Assembly (NCBI GenBank): GCA_037783415.1
Contig: JAZGTN010000196.1
Span: 930,001-994,000 of the forward strand
Direction of reading: 5' to 3'
DNA from: Leptasterias polaris
Taxonomy: Eukaryota; Echinodermata; Asteroidea; Forcipulatida; Asteriidae
DNA: 64,000 nt
Shown: positions 1 through 12,600 of the stretch, piece by piece
Layout: the number at the start of each line of letters is the position of its first letter
Numbering within the stretch: the first letter of the stretch is position 1
Position numbers and translations under genes: made by a program
The notes under the pieces: model-generated
Databases searched by the model: none
The model's input: the letters and a program-made list of their open reading frames with translations, nothing else
Told to the model about the DNA's origin: nothing

Positions 1-722
1 GAAAGGGGCGATGAAAGTGCCAATACGGATGTACCTGAAAGGGACACGCATTATTTCTCAGAAGACGATGTAAATGACCTTCTGAATACAAACACTAGTG
101 GGAAAATCCACAGTGATGATGAGCTATTTGCTGAAATGACAGACCTCGTAAAGAGCGATGAGAAAGAAGGGCCGGCCATAAACGAAAAATTGGCCACAAC
201 TATCAATGCTTCAGCATTTGGCAAAATCGAACAAGAAAAATTGGACCCGCAAATTGCAGAAATCTCAGCCTTACAAAGGTAAACCCTGAGATTTGGGCTT
301 TTCTGAAACCCGCAACTAGAGCCAGGGATGTAAAATTCCAGAAAATTCAAGGCTCTTTTGTCCATGCCTCCATTGCTGTGACAAAGGTTGCAGATCAGTT
401 GTTACAGGCCCGCAACTCTAAGACTGAAAACAACATTGATACAGCTGGGCTCATTAAGAATTTAATAGATGCAGTGGCCATAATGGGTCACGAAAACTCA
501 CAATTGAACCTGCGCAGACGGGATTGCATAAGACCCGACCTTAGTCCCAAATATGCACCACTATGCTCGTCCCAAGTGCCCTGCACAAATTTGCTTTTTG
601 GCGATGATTTACTTCAATCATGCAAGGCTATCCAAGAAACTAATAAAATTAGTTCCAAGGTGTATGGGATCGAGGTGACCAACCGAAGGGTCACGAGGTG
701 GTTTTCGCTCGTCGTCAACAGC
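1..722 (+). pseudogene. DIRS gag-like ORF remnant
   Basis: Frame 1 is open from the window edge to a stop at about 283 (acidic; DDELFAEMTDLV, GPAINEKLATTINA). The sequence continues in another frame from about 285 with VNPEIWAFLKPATRARD. The xVNxEIWxxL pattern is typical of gag-like ORFs preceding DIRS reverse transcriptases; that is family knowledge. A frameshift near 283 separates the two halves, and the second half runs to a stop at 725. Confidence 0.65.
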
Positions 723-879
723 TGATTATCGCTACCATAATCGCCAGCAGAGGGCGCCATACAACAGGGGTGGCTGGCAATATCCCAGACGAAACCGTTT
801 CAACCATGATGGCGGACAGTCGTCATCCTACTCCGGTCACAAACCGGAAGAACAGGCAACTCAAAGTTCTGCCAAGCAA

Positions 880-1895
880 GTGAGTAAGTACACAGAATTG
901 CCAATTGCAGGAAGATTGCGGCATTTTGTGTCGAATTGGAGTAAAATTACCTCTGATGCATGGGTGCTAGACACTATATCTCACTGTCATATTGAGTTTA
1001 AACAAACTCCGCATCAATCTTTTCCTCCGAGAGCAATAAGTTTTTCCGAACTAGAATCACAAATGGTTGACAGAGAAATTCAAACGTTATGCACCAAGGG
1101 TGCAATTGTCCAGGTAGATTCTTGCCAAGGGGAGCTTCTGTCTAATATCTTTCTGCGACCTAAAAAGGATGGTTCAATGCGTACAATAATTAACCTGAAA
1201 CAACTAAACAAATTTGTTATGTACCACCATTTTAAAATGGAAACATTGGATTATGCTCTGACATTGATCCGACAAAATTGTTTCTTGGCATCCATTGATC
1301 TCGAGGATGCATACTTTACGATACCTATTGCCCATGAACATCAGAAGTATTTGAAGTTCCAATGGCAAAACAAATTATGGCAGTTTACTTGCTTATGTTT
1401 TGGCCTAGCAAGTGCTCTACGGATTTTTACTAAGGTCATGAAATCTTCCACAGCAACTCTACGCAATATGGGTCACATATCTATAAATTATATTGATGAT
1501 TCTTTGCTTATTGGTGATACCAAAGATGAATGTTTAAAGAATTTATGTGACAGATGCAACATTATGAATGAGCTTGGTTTTGTTTTAAACCAGAAGAAGT
1601 CGACAATGAACCCCACTCAAAAGATAAAATTCTTGGGATTTATTCTTGATTCAGTAGAAATGATGGTACGCCTACCAGTTAATAAAATTTCAATAATTGT
1701 TGATCAATGCAACGGTTTGATAAACCAATTGAATCCAACTATACTTCTCAAGTTATAGGGAAACTTGTGTCTTGTTTTCCAGCAGTACCATTGGGACCAC
1801 TGTTTTACAGGAACCTTGAATTAAGCAAGGACAAAGCCCTTAAAGAAAATGGGGGAAATTTCAATGGTAAAATGACTGTAACATCAGATTAACAA
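880..1895 (+). pseudogene. DIRS reverse transcriptase
   Basis: The open frame 880-1758 carries RT motifs in order: LRPKKDGSMRTIINLKQLNK, ASIDLEDAYFTIPI (first catalytic Asp), FTCLCFGLASA, and the YIDD box at 1489-1500. Near 1740 the frame shifts and continues as VIGKLVSCFPAVPLGPLFYR to a stop at about 1892, the region that links RT to RNase H. Catalytic residues are intact, but the ORF is broken. Confidence 0.88.
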
Positions 1896-2260
1896 TGGTG
1901 GATGTTAAACTTGCCTTTTTCCTACCGACCCATCATTTCGAGAAATGCTGACATTGATTTACAAACTGATGCATCCTCGCATGGATGGGGGGCGTTATGC
2001 CCTACCTTAAACATTGGAACAAATGGCCGATGGAAAATGAATGAGAAACATTTCCACATCAATTACCTTGAATTACTAGCAGTTTTTTATGCTCTTTGTT
2101 CCTTCGCGATCACGTAAAGGGCAAGACAGTGTCTATTTCAATAGATAACACCTCTGCAGTAACATACATAAACCACATGGGTGGATGCCACTCAATAGAA
2201 TTAAATGAGTTAGCTCGAAGAATATGGCTGTGGTGCTTGGATTGTGATATGTGGTTATAG
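1896..2260 (+). pseudogene. DIRS RNase H domain
   Basis: Encodes DIDLQTDASSHGWGALCP (first catalytic Asp in TDAS) and NYLELLAVFYALCSF (conserved Glu). After a frame change near 2115 comes IDNTSAVTYINHMGG (third catalytic Asp). All three acidic residues are visible, but the domain is split over two frames. Confidence 0.8.
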
Positions 2261-2643
2261 TTGCACGTCACATTCCCGGTGTAAATAACACAAGTGCAGA
2301 CGCTCTGTCACGTTCATTTAATGACAATCTTGAGTGGCAACTAGACCCTCATATATTCAGAGAAATAATGTCGGTTTTGAACATTACACCAACCATTGAC
2401 TTATTTGCCTCAAGAATGAACTGCCAACTCAAACCTTTTGTATCATGGCTACCTGATCCCGAGGCAAAAGCATGTCATGCTTTTTCGTTGCTGTGGACTA
2501 ACGACTTAATTTATTGTTTTCCACCTTTTTCTCTCATTGACAGAATTCTACAAAAAATAGAGCAAGATTCTGCAAAGGGAGTGTTGGTATTCCCCCCCTC
2601 TGGAAAACCCAGCACTGGTTCCCACGAGTTCTGCGGTTACTGA
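2251..2643 (+). pseudogene. DIRS methylase-like (MT) domain
   Basis: Begins with the RNase H tail HIPGVNNTSADALSR, then TIDLFASRMNCQLKPFVSWL, PDPEAKACHAFSLLW, and CFPPFSLIDRILQKI. This block resembles the Dam-like methylase segment found between RNase H and recombinase in DIRS-group elements. A frame change before the next ORF ends it. Confidence 0.7.
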
Positions 2644-2739
2644 TAAGACCACCGATAATAATCCCAAAATCCGACAGTTTGCTGCAACTGCCTCATGCAC
2701 CAGACCAACTACATCCACTGCGAAACCAGCTAGTCATGT

Positions 2740-3369
2740 GTGCTGGAATGCTATCCGGCAATCCCTCTCTGCAAGAGGGCTTTCGCAAAAAACAATCGAC
2801 ATTATATCACAGTCATGGAAACCAAGTACACAAAAACAGTATTGTACAGCATATTCAAAGTGGCTACACTTCTGCGCTCTGAATGGCACATTCATCCATT
2901 TCGTGCATCTATAACTTCAGCACTAGAGTTTCTGACAAAACTAGTTGAGGATGGTGCCCAATATAGTACTGTGAATACAGCGAGAAGCGCACTATCGTCG
3001 CTACTTACTAGTTGTGTTGACTTTGATATGAACAGAACATTTGGAAACCACCCGTTGGTGGTAAGATTTATGCGGGGAGCTCACAATTTGAGACCAACAC
3101 TGCCTCGTTACACAACAACATGGGATGTCAAACTACTTCTCCAGTACATTAGCAGTCTGGAACCGCTTAAGACGATGGGTCTAAAACAATTAACTCATAA
3201 ACTAGTGTGCCTCTGTGCTCTAACTACAGGGCAACGTGCACAGACTCTGTCATTGCTCAATCTAGAAAATATGAGTACTGAAGATGGAACAGTAAAGTTC
3301 AATATCACAGAATTGACCAAAACATCAAAACCAGGCAAAGTACAACCAATGGTAATTTTATCAACCTAA
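2740..3369 (+). pseudogene. DIRS tyrosine recombinase, N-terminal and first catalytic part
   Basis: Encodes the SAM-like N-terminal region (TVNTARSALSSLLT, GNHPLVVRFMRGAHNLRPTL) and the first catalytic Arg in TTGQRAQTLSLLNL. The frame is cut off where the TIR element starts at 3370 and resumes after 4865. Confidence 0.85.
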
Positions 3370-4865
3370 TATGTGACCTGTTCCCACGAAACCCGGACAA
3401 AGTCGCATCCATTCATTTCGAGTAAACGGCGTCCAAAGCATTTTAGGCTGGATTCGTCCAAAAAAAAAACATGGGATAATCTTACGTTTTACATATTCAT
3501 CTATCATTTTACTTCAACAAAATTATAAATATGTTCAAGTAAACTACCTTTTTTCACCTAATTTTGGAATGAAATTGATAAACAAAAAGTGATGACTGAA
3601 ACAAAACGAAGCAAATTACTGCAAAAAGTACCAGTAAATAGCCCGTTTTCCCAAGTAGAGTATAAATCCCCCCCATTGAAAAGTGGTATCATCGTAAAGC
3701 TTGCCGCCTGCAGATTCTATTTTCATTCATAAAATTTGTCAATGACGTCACAGTAAGCCAATAACAGTGATTCTTACAGAGCTAAAACATGTAAACGCTT
3801 ATTTCCTTGTTGCCGTGGTCATCTCATACGGGAAATATGATTCGCCAATGCATACCACGTGATTGGTTGCGCCGTCTTGATCCCTGAACGTACATGTAAA
3901 TTATTAGCACAGTTTGCACACCAATAACGGGAACCAGACTATGTCGTTTGTCGTTACGAGTCAATGCACGTCGTCCCTTCTTTCGACGTGTAACGAGAGA
4001 AATTTTATGTTCAGAAGCCAGTGTTTGACATCATTTTAGGCATTTTTATTAAGTTTGTACCCATGATATCCGAATTATTAGTATTTGTGTACATTGTTAA
4101 ATCATTATTGTGATATTTTATGACGGAAATGTCATGAAACGAGACCGATTCGCCGGGGGAAAAGGAAGCATCATCGGCCATCAGGGAGTCTGCACCGTTG
4201 ACTCTGACCGCGTTGAACGAACGAAGCACTCGTACTTCTTACTTGGCTTGACGTGTTTATTAGTCATTCAAAGACTGTTTTAGTAAACCTCTTATGTGAT
4301 CATAATGCCACAGCACTGCCATTCCGACATGAGGAGGTACATAAATATTAATAAGCAAAATTTGACCAGTTTTAATACAGATACTATGTGCGTGTATTTT
4401 AAAACTAAAACTTAAAAGTCCACATGTTTTTGTTGTACAAGTACAAATTTTCAGTCAAAGGTTAACTGCCATAACTTTTGAAAATTCTAATAAAAATTGT
4501 TCAAACTTTCTGAACATATTTGTCATGTTTAGTTCTTTATGTGTGCCAAATTTCAAATGAATCCAACAATAGGAACAAGGTGGTTACCATGGTTATTTGA
4601 AATGACCTTGTTGAGTGCGCTGCTGCGTGTACTATTCGCGTGTGGATTTTTTTCCTGTTCACAAACAACTGGTTTACTCGAAATAAAAATGTTGTGGGTC
4701 GGCATTGCTCGGGTCTGAATCCCCTCTCATGGGGCCATCGGGAGGGATAAACAATACAATCTATATACCATTGGAAAGCTGAATTACAGGACAATGTGAA
4801 AATACCATAAACTCAATTTTAGTTTTTTGCTACTTTGTCCGGGTTTCGTGGGAACAGGTCACATA
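3370..4865 (+). mobile_element. Non-autonomous TIR DNA transposon inserted in the DIRS recombinase
   Basis: Perfect 34-bp terminal inverted repeats at 3370-3403 and 4832-4865 (TATGTGACCTGTTCCC...). The interior of about 1.4 kb has no recognisable ORF. Its removal puts the two recombinase halves next to each other. The flanks (CCTAA on the left, TAGG on the right) suggest a TA-type target, but the exact duplication cannot be set because the TIR tips are AT-rich. Superfamily not assigned. Confidence 0.85.
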
Positions 4866-5238
4866 TAGGCCCAACAAGACTATGTGTGTAGTCAGAACTT
4901 TGCTTGAATATATAATACGTACAAAACCTCTCCGTAATTGAAATACTAATTTGTTTTTAAGTTATACCCCGCCTCATAACGAGGTCGGCACAACAACTAT
5001 TAGCAGGTGGTTGAAATTTTCTTTATCAGAAGCTGGTATCGATATATCGATTTTCAAGGCACACAGCTTTAGGTCAGCATCAACCTCAAAAGCTGCAAGC
5101 AGGGGAGTACCAATAAATGTAATCCTCCAAACAGCTGGGTGGACCAATGCGTCCACATTTGCTAGATTCTATGATAGGAGACAAAAACAGGAAATACCAC
5201 AGACACTTTTTGCTAGCGCAGTGCTAGACGACAAATAA
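4866..5238 (+). pseudogene. DIRS tyrosine recombinase, C-terminal catalytic part
   Basis: Resumes the recombinase after the insertion. It carries HSFRSASTSKAASRG (the HxxR pair), GWTNASTFARFYDR with the Gly-Trp and nucleophile Tyr, and ends at 5238. A stop near 4938 interrupts the first part. With 2740-3369 it completes the R...HxxR...Y set. Confidence 0.85.
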
Positions 5239-5348
5239 GTTGTAATGAAAAGGTTAATTAAACCAGATACTTGAATAATGGGAAAACCTGAGAAATCTGT
5301 CAGATTTATTTTTTAGCTAGACCCATTACACTGTCTACAGCTTTGAAA

Positions 5349-5723
5349 TCTCACGTGAGTCCGAATGGAGGTAATGGTGAGGTAGAATCTTACAATTAAA
5401 CGAGGAAAGCGAAGTTTAATTGGGATTCTATCGATCCATTACCGTAATGAGGAGTCACGTGACTTACCACCCTATATTTTGACCTGTATAATGAACATTA
5501 ACCCACCCTGTATGGTGAAGCCAGTGTAATAAATTTTTTACTTTGAACACTGATGGCTGAGTGGGCATTGTGCCCTTATATACGCGCCAATGGCTTTGTT
5601 TTCTTTGAAAGAGTGGAATTCTATTGTACCAGACAATACAATCTCACGTGACTCCTCATTACGGTAATGGATCGATAGAATCCCAATTAAACTTCGCTTT
5701 CCTCGTTTAATTGTAGATTATGC
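5349..5723. repeat. DIRS right-end fold-back region (inverted arms)
   Basis: Arms 5391-5462 and 5644-5715 are 72-bp perfect inverted copies, about 180 bp apart. The left side is itself a near-palindrome (5349-5463), because TCTCACGTGAGTCC...ATTC mirrors the arm. Lying directly after the recombinase stop, it fits the inverted terminal and internal complementary repeats of DIRS elements; that assignment is inference. An independent MITE is the alternative. Confidence 0.7.
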
Positions 5724-5799
5724 ATGAACATTACACCCATGTGGCTCCATCTAAATTCAGAAATCCTCTGATCACTCTCTCTTATAGCCTAGTAGGCCT

Positions 5800-6135
5800 A
5801 CACTGTTGAAAACACAGGTCCCTAGCTGGCAACTATTGTGAATTTGAATTGCTTCTTTATGATGTAAAGTGCATGACAACCATGGTTCTATGCAATAGCA
5901 GGCTAGCTGCACATGTCGCTAAACACTGCTGCAGAGATTGACTGGGTCACACAATGGAGGGATTAAAGTTTCAGAGAACTGCTGAATAACAAAATGGGAT
6001 TACTTGGAACTACTGGGTTACACAATACTAGTACCTGGCTACTGTGTTATACAATGGAAGTACCTGGCTACTGTGTTACCCAATGGAAAACAAGTTTTTT
6101 ACAGACTCTCCTATTAGTCCAATAGGAGTGTTTGG
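5800..6135 (+). repeat. Dispersed repeat with short 32-bp-unit array (copy 1)
   Basis: Shares AACTATTGTGAATTTGAAT, GGAGGGATTAA, TTTCAGAGAACTGCTGAAT and a few TACTGGGTTAC-type units with 20600-21240. Only about three units are present here, so it looks like the unexpanded form of the same element. Confidence 0.7.
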
Positions 6136-6484
6136 ATACTATTCTGACATACATGTACATCTAGACTATTTTAAATGAGAATGGACATTTTGACAATTCA
6201 AAACTGTTATGTCCAGTAAGTGCTATTTTAGGAGGAACAACTTTTTTTGCACTGACATGAAGATTTGGACTTGTTATTCTTATGCTGGTACCCATTTGTG
6301 TTGCACTTTATGCATAAAACGTTTCCAGCTAAGGTATGTTTTAATCACACGCTCCTGCAGGCAATGAGAGTAGCATATTTTACAAAATGTAGGTAATCAT
6401 CATTTTGCGCCACGGCCATTGCTGTGTTTTTACATACACAGAAGATTTAGAACAAGTTTTTAATAATACTGCAAAATAACGAAC

Positions 6485-6655
6485 CTTAAACTGAAGGACA
6501 TCACCAGATTTTAATGCCTGCTTGCGAGTGATAGCAAAGCGGTCACCTCCCTGCTCGTTGAAGACCAGCGCCTTCATTTTAACTGAGCTGCAGTAGCTAC
6601 CTGCTTCACCATTACTAATGCTCATCCACATACTGTCATGGCCGACACCTTCATC
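6485..6655 (-). CDS. RELN: Reelin exon 23: repeat 3 subrepeat A (last exon in window)
   Basis: Encodes [16 protein letters not shown] and [20 protein letters not shown] then [11 protein letters not shown]. It aligns with [21 protein letters not shown] of repeat 3. Acceptor TGTGTACAG; the donor GTTCGT is weak but sits at the conserved border, phase 0. No further reelin exon is seen between 5724 and 6485. Confidence 0.92.
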
Positions 6656-9600
6656 CTGTACACAAACAAAAATTAGTTTCTAGCGCATTTTCTTATAACG
6701 ATCAATGAACATTACATTTGTGCCCGTTCATTGGGAAAATAACAATGCTTTATTTGCTGTGCTGTCTGACATTGACACCTACCTGGGCATATGTGTTATC
6801 CCCTGCAGCTACACTGAACTCATTGCCAATGTACACATCATCTAGGGCCCATTGATCTTCATATACACCATGTTTAGGCTGCCACCATCGGAACCTGGTA
6901 TTCTCAGTCTTTGCTAACTGCGGGAGCTTTTGGTAAACAAATCTGGGATGAAAAAACACAAATGTAAATACAGATAAGTCTTTGTGACTGTACTCATTGA
7001 TGATTGGTAATTTACAGGTTTATATATCTCATCAATTAGGTTGCCATTAATTTCATGCTAGAATTTATCAATCAATTATTCTGAAAAGCAAATGCACTAC
7101 TATACATTTTAAGTACGTTGCACCTTTTATCAACTATCAGGTTACATCCTTTTATATTTAAAATATCAAGTAACAAACCACAAGGGAAACTGACTGGGTA
7201 AATTGTAAATAACTGGTGGTTGAACAATGAAAAAGTGACTAGAGCAGGATTTGAACCAATGGCCTCTGGAATTTGCTCTACCAACTGAGCTATCTAGAAG
7301 CAATGTCTAAAGTAATTCTTTATAAAACAGGGCAACTACTCGCTTCGTTCTAACTCCTCACTAGTCCTAGTTGTTCCAAAGTCCAGGACAGTACGCTATG
7401 GTGACCGGGCCTTTTCACACATTGGACCTGTTCTCTGAAATAAACTACCTGATTCAATCCGGAACATTGTTTCTCTGCAAACTTTCAAAACAGAACTGAA
7501 GACACTGCTCTTTATACAAGCATACTGTGTCTTGTTTCTTAGTTCTGAATTGTCACAATGTCATTGTATCTATTACCATTAAAGGCACCTGGCAGTGGTA
7601 TTTTTTCAAAATAAAGCTTTTGTCATTAATATATACATTTTTATGAGTGGAATGTGAATAAACAATTTGCTAAGGTTAAACAATTGTATTTTTCTTTTAA
7701 TTACAAATTAAAAAATACGCCCCCCTTTACATGGCGCTGTTCGTGACGTCAATCGAGGCAGGAGAAAATGTGTAGTCTGGCCCCGTACATTACGTCTGGG
7801 TACCTGATCAGTATGATGCGTTTTCGTATTCGGACGTCACCACCCAATGCAATCCAAGGACAGTGTACAGTCGACTAATACGAGACGCCAGTTTATACGA
7901 GGTTTTTCACCGGTCCCGAACTGTCCCATGCGCGTTTCTATGTCTTAAAAACGGAAGATACGAGCATGGTCATAACGAGAACACGGATAATACGAGGTAT
8001 TGTTTTTCCACCAGAAACATTTCGCTGGTAACCTAAGCTTCACTGCAACTTCCCTTGCACACTACTACCAACGAAAAAATCCCCAGGCTATCCAAGTGTT
8101 CGCTGCATAGCGCTGAAAACGACGTCGGACCGGACCACTTTGCCCTCGTTAGCCTAACTTTCGATGCCCGTAACTGCCTATATTTGGGATCTGCAGGAAA
8201 AAAATGCTGGCTGACCCCATCTTTAGTCGTTTTGCTGCATCCAGCAGCAATTTTCGCTGGAAAAATGCAAGAAAAACCCCCCTTTTGGATAACCAAACGA
8301 AACGTACAATCTCACTACTTGCACGTGTATATACAACGTAAATGCAGGCAAGTTCGAGTGCGGTCGATGTTCAATCGAGGCGAAGTCTTCCTCGATTGAC
8401 GTCACAAAAAGGGATGGGCGGAGTCGCCCCCAAACAACTTTATCTATTTTTTTAACATATAAATACTGACAAACAATTACTCAAAAATTTGTTTTATTGT
8501 TAATATACATATACTCTTATATTTAAAAAAAAAAAAAATCTATTTCCAGGTGCCTTTAAGTGCTGTAGCACCATGCGTAATGTGTTTTAGAATGTGCGCT
8601 TTATAAATCCATTACTATTGTTAGTATTCTTCTCACAACAAGTAGAGGACTTACTGTCAGTCTAAACTACTTACTTGGCTTCTTTATAATCAGTGAAGTA
8701 TAACTCTAAAAGCAATGTCCATGTAATTCCGCCATCATTGGAATACTGTAGTAACACTCCTTCTTCTCGCTGATCAGCCCCATGGCAGTTCCGGTCCGAG
8801 TCATCACCGCCGAGACGGATGTAAAATTGGACAAAAGTAGCTGCCTTGGTGTTGAGGTCATGGCTCACGAACTGACGAACGCCAGGCTATAAACGTAACA
8901 AAGTTATAAAATGCACATGTTTTAATTTGTGACAAACTTCTTGAAATAGATATTTAGAATACTATATAATACCGGTGTCTTATATCGTACACATATACCA
9001 ATAGGAAGGATTTGTTCAGAAAGAATTACTTTGTGAAACATAAAAGAGGCCACTAAGAGGCACAGTGGCACAATTTGCTGCCAAATCAGACCAGAAACAC
9101 TGAGGCAAGTTGTTTAAACTGTCATTAAGGTTTAAACTGTCATCAAATGTATTAAGGTTCATTGTTTATTTTTAAAAAAGATTTAAAAAAAATTAAGAAC
9201 AACAAAAAACTCTACACTAATTGATGTGTTTTAAGCATTGAGTGCTTACTCAGTACTTTCCCAGAGTCCTGTGAAAAAATCCACAGGCAAGTTACTCAGG
9301 TGGTACCTGAACCCACAACATTTGCCATTCTTGAGCAGATGTCTTACCACTAGACCACCGCTAGAGGCAGCTTGAATCCTATATTTTAGGAGCTGGTAAC
9401 ACAACTATTTCAAAGCGTTCAATTTTCATCAGGGACAAAGGATATTATTTTGTTTTACCTATACACTGATGTGTGTAAAGCAATGTATACTCAGTACTTT
9501 CCCGAGTTCTGTGAAAAAAATCCACATAAAATAAAACCTGTTGCTACTAGAGCAGATGTCTTATCACTAGCCCACAAGATTGCCCGGTAGCTAGAGGCAA

Positions 9601-12600
9601 TTAAAATCATAGATTTTAGCAGCTGAACAGAGCTGCCAACATACGCATTTTGCATTTATGGAGGTATTTAGAATCACATTAACATTATAGATAAACATTT
9701 TTCAACAATCAGGGAGATTTTCAAATTTTTTCATCAGAACATGGAAAGATTTTTTTTTTTTTTGAGAACCTTCTGCAGAATCGGGGAGAGTTGGAATCTC
9801 AGGTACTGCAACAATTTAATAAATGTTAAATCAAAACAAAAACCTCTGAAAATGAAATTGACTTACTCCCGAGAAATATAGAGAGGATCCCGAGGTAATG
9901 ATTCCACATCCATCCTCGCCGCTTGTGACTGTTCCACCATGTACCTCCCTCCAATCAGATAATAGAACAGCTGCTTCCTCAAAATCTGATTGGACAGATG
10001 AAGCAAGATATCCAGGAGAGCAGGCGTCACCATGGTAACCAGTCCCATCACAGCTACAAAGAGACGTAACAGAGAATGATGTTGTGGTGTTTAGGACATT
10101 ACTTTTCTTGTGTTGTTTGACATTTTGGGTTTTTAAGATTGTGGACTGTTAGCCAAGATATGTGTCTTTGAAACTCTTTCAAATTATCAAGTCATAAACC
10201 TCAAGAGAAACTGACTGGGTAAATTCAAATTCAATTTAGGGGTGAGCAAAGAAAATCTTATGAGAACGCTAATGGTGGGATCTCCCTAGTTCGTCTATAT
10301 CCTTGTTCAGAGGTGCAAATCAAAAGCCATTCAAGCTAAAAATGTTGTATAGCCATGGATTGCACCCAAGTTTACAACCTGTGAAGTGGCAGGAGAGGGA
10401 TCACCTTAAGGGGATGTGGCTTTTTATTTCAAATATCAAGTAATAAACCACAAGGGAAACTGAACGGGTAAATGTTAATTCAATTTTGGTTTGGAACAAA
10501 AGAAAAATTTCTATGGATGTCTAAAAGCACATATGTTTTTTTAAGACAAGAAGAGCCTACGCTGATTTTTTTTAAAACTACAAGACCTCTCCATTTATAC
10601 AGCAGCTTTGTAGTAAGTGTTTACAAGGTGTTGTGCCGCAATCTGAAGCCCACCATGTCAGAAAAAACATGGCAACCTGGCCTATTTTATGTGATTTTGA
10701 GGTTGAACAAAGAAAAATTACTAGAGCAGGATTTGAACCAATGACCTCCTGATTAACCTGCCGGCACTCTACCAACTGAGCTATCTAGCCTTATGTTCGC
10801 GGTCTACCTATATTGTAAATATCTTTGATCACACCTAAGTGTACAATACAACCTGGGAAGCGGCAGCCAGGCAATCACCTTTAAGAGGGATGCGACTTTT
10901 TATTTCAGATATCACAAAAATTACACACCAAACGGACCAACAGCTTTACGTTTTATACGAAGGATGAAGCAAGAATGGTTAAGTGTCTTGCTTATGGACA
11001 CAAGTGTCACAAAGACCAGGACTCAAGCCCACAATCTGCTGATTGGAAACACCAGGGCAAATTTCAAAGAGCTTCTTAAACAGCAATTAGTGATTATTAT
11101 TTTTTTGCTAAGCAAAAATGAGCAGGATACCAGTCACAGACGATAAATGTAGACAGATGTTTTGGCCGCTAACCGTATTGTGGTAAGCATTATTTAGATA
11201 TGCTTAGCCACTTTTTGTGCTTAAGTAGCTCTATACAGTTGGGCCCAGAGCTTGAGCCTGTGCGCTTGACCGACTGGCCAAGACACGCTTACGCACATTT
11301 TCCCGCAATAGTTAAGCACACAAGTTTGCCTACTTGTAAACAGCTTTATGAAATACGGCCCCAATCCTCCTGAGATAAAGGATTAAAACATACCTGCAGA
11401 TACCATCCACACAGTGTCCATGTCCGAGGCAATGCTTGGGGCATTCTCTACCGATGTATATATTATCTATAGCCCAGGAGTCAACCTCACTAAAGACTGA
11501 CTGCCGCCATCGGAATCTTGTGGATGCAGTTCTGAAAGAAGACAAAAAGAAGATGATGAGTTTTGGGGGAAGTTACTCGGCCTAAATAACAAGCTCTCAG
11601 TTTTAGTTTTATTGTGTTAAATAAGAGAAATCGCTATCTAAAACATAGAGATGAGGTCGTGAGAAATCGAAAAGTTCACAAAAATGTTTACAAGAGCGCG
11701 CTCGATAATCAATGTGTTAAGAGACTGCTGCATTATCAAAGCAGTTCAATTTTAAGCAATCGGATTGCAAAAAAACAGAAACAAAACAAAGCAACAAACC
11801 AAGAAGACAACATCATTACGTTAAGTTTAAATTCATCCTTTTTTTGTCTAGGCTGTCTTACATGTTTAAAAAAAAAAAAGTTTACATGTTTTAAAAAAAA
11901 AAAATTTTTTTAAAACAAAACAAAACTTGCTGTACTTTTTAGCTTACAGAACACTGCTGACCATACTGTTATTCAAAAGGCTTTAGGGCACAAACCTGCT
12001 CATTCATCCTCCATTACTAGGCATAACAAGTCGGTAATTACTGACCACACTGTAAAATGATAGAGAACCTGACAAAAACAACGGCTCAGGGAGGTCATTT
12101 GGATCAAACGCAGGGCAAGAGAACACTATCAACAAAGTTAACGAGGCATACAAGCTCCAGAACATTACGACGAAATAGTCCAAACCATGCCAACAACGCC
12201 CTCTATGGTTGAGTCATTAAGATGTTTTCAGTAACTCTGATACATACCTCGTTGCTGGTGGAAGCAGCACAGTAACAAGTGTCCATTCCCCGTATTGAGT
12301 GTGGTCGTAAATACTTGCACTATGGTAGTTATCCTGACAAGTGCTTTGGCCCGGTAGGCACTCGTTAATAACAAGCTGCCAGGTTAAACCATGGTCACTA
12401 GAATACTCAAGATACACCTTCTTATCTGAAAAGATTTAAATTTTGTAATTAAATCTAACTCAAATATTGAAACAAAGTAATGAACTGCAATTTCCTGTAC
12501 AAATAAATACAGACCCATATATTTGAAATGTGACATCATTGGACATTTCTGGATTTCGAAAAAAATTGCAGTGGAAGGATATAAAACACAATGGCATAGT

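Larger units (their letters stand above)
1..5723 (+). mobile_element. DIRS-like tyrosine-recombinase retrotransposon (3' part, degenerate)
   Basis: Domains in order on the plus strand: gag-like remnant, reverse transcriptase, RNase H, methylase-like domain, tyrosine recombinase, then a fold-back terminal region. That order is diagnostic of DIRS-group elements, which integrate by a recombinase instead of an integrase. The 5' end lies left of the window. Several frameshifts and stops, plus a 1.5-kb insertion in the recombinase, show it is not functional. It lies in an intron of reelin, in the opposite orientation. Confidence 0.88.
7320..8640 (+). mobile_element. LINE 3' end (CR1/L2-like), split by a TTAA element
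   Basis: The plus frame near 7399-7530 reads [13 protein letters not shown], stop, NKLPDSIRN...[13 protein letters not shown]. This is the characteristic C-terminus of CR1/L2-group ORF2 proteins, with a stop where Trp is usual. The 3' tail (GTGCGCTTTATAAAT) resumes at 8560 after the insertion 7583-8555. Only the tail end of the LINE is present. Confidence 0.7.

Noticed and set aside
7072..7284. ORF of 70 codons and other short ORFs within the SINEs (25498-25692, 42074-42391)
   Set aside because: They lie within SINE sequence and reflect its composition; no protein motif.
9863..10051. 62-codon ORF on the minus strand
   Set aside because: Frame shadow of reelin exon 20; the true frame is fixed by the EGF cysteines and phase.
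11614..11913. 99-codon Lys-rich ORF
   Set aside because: Ends in poly-A-like tracts in a reelin intron; no domain, no splice support.
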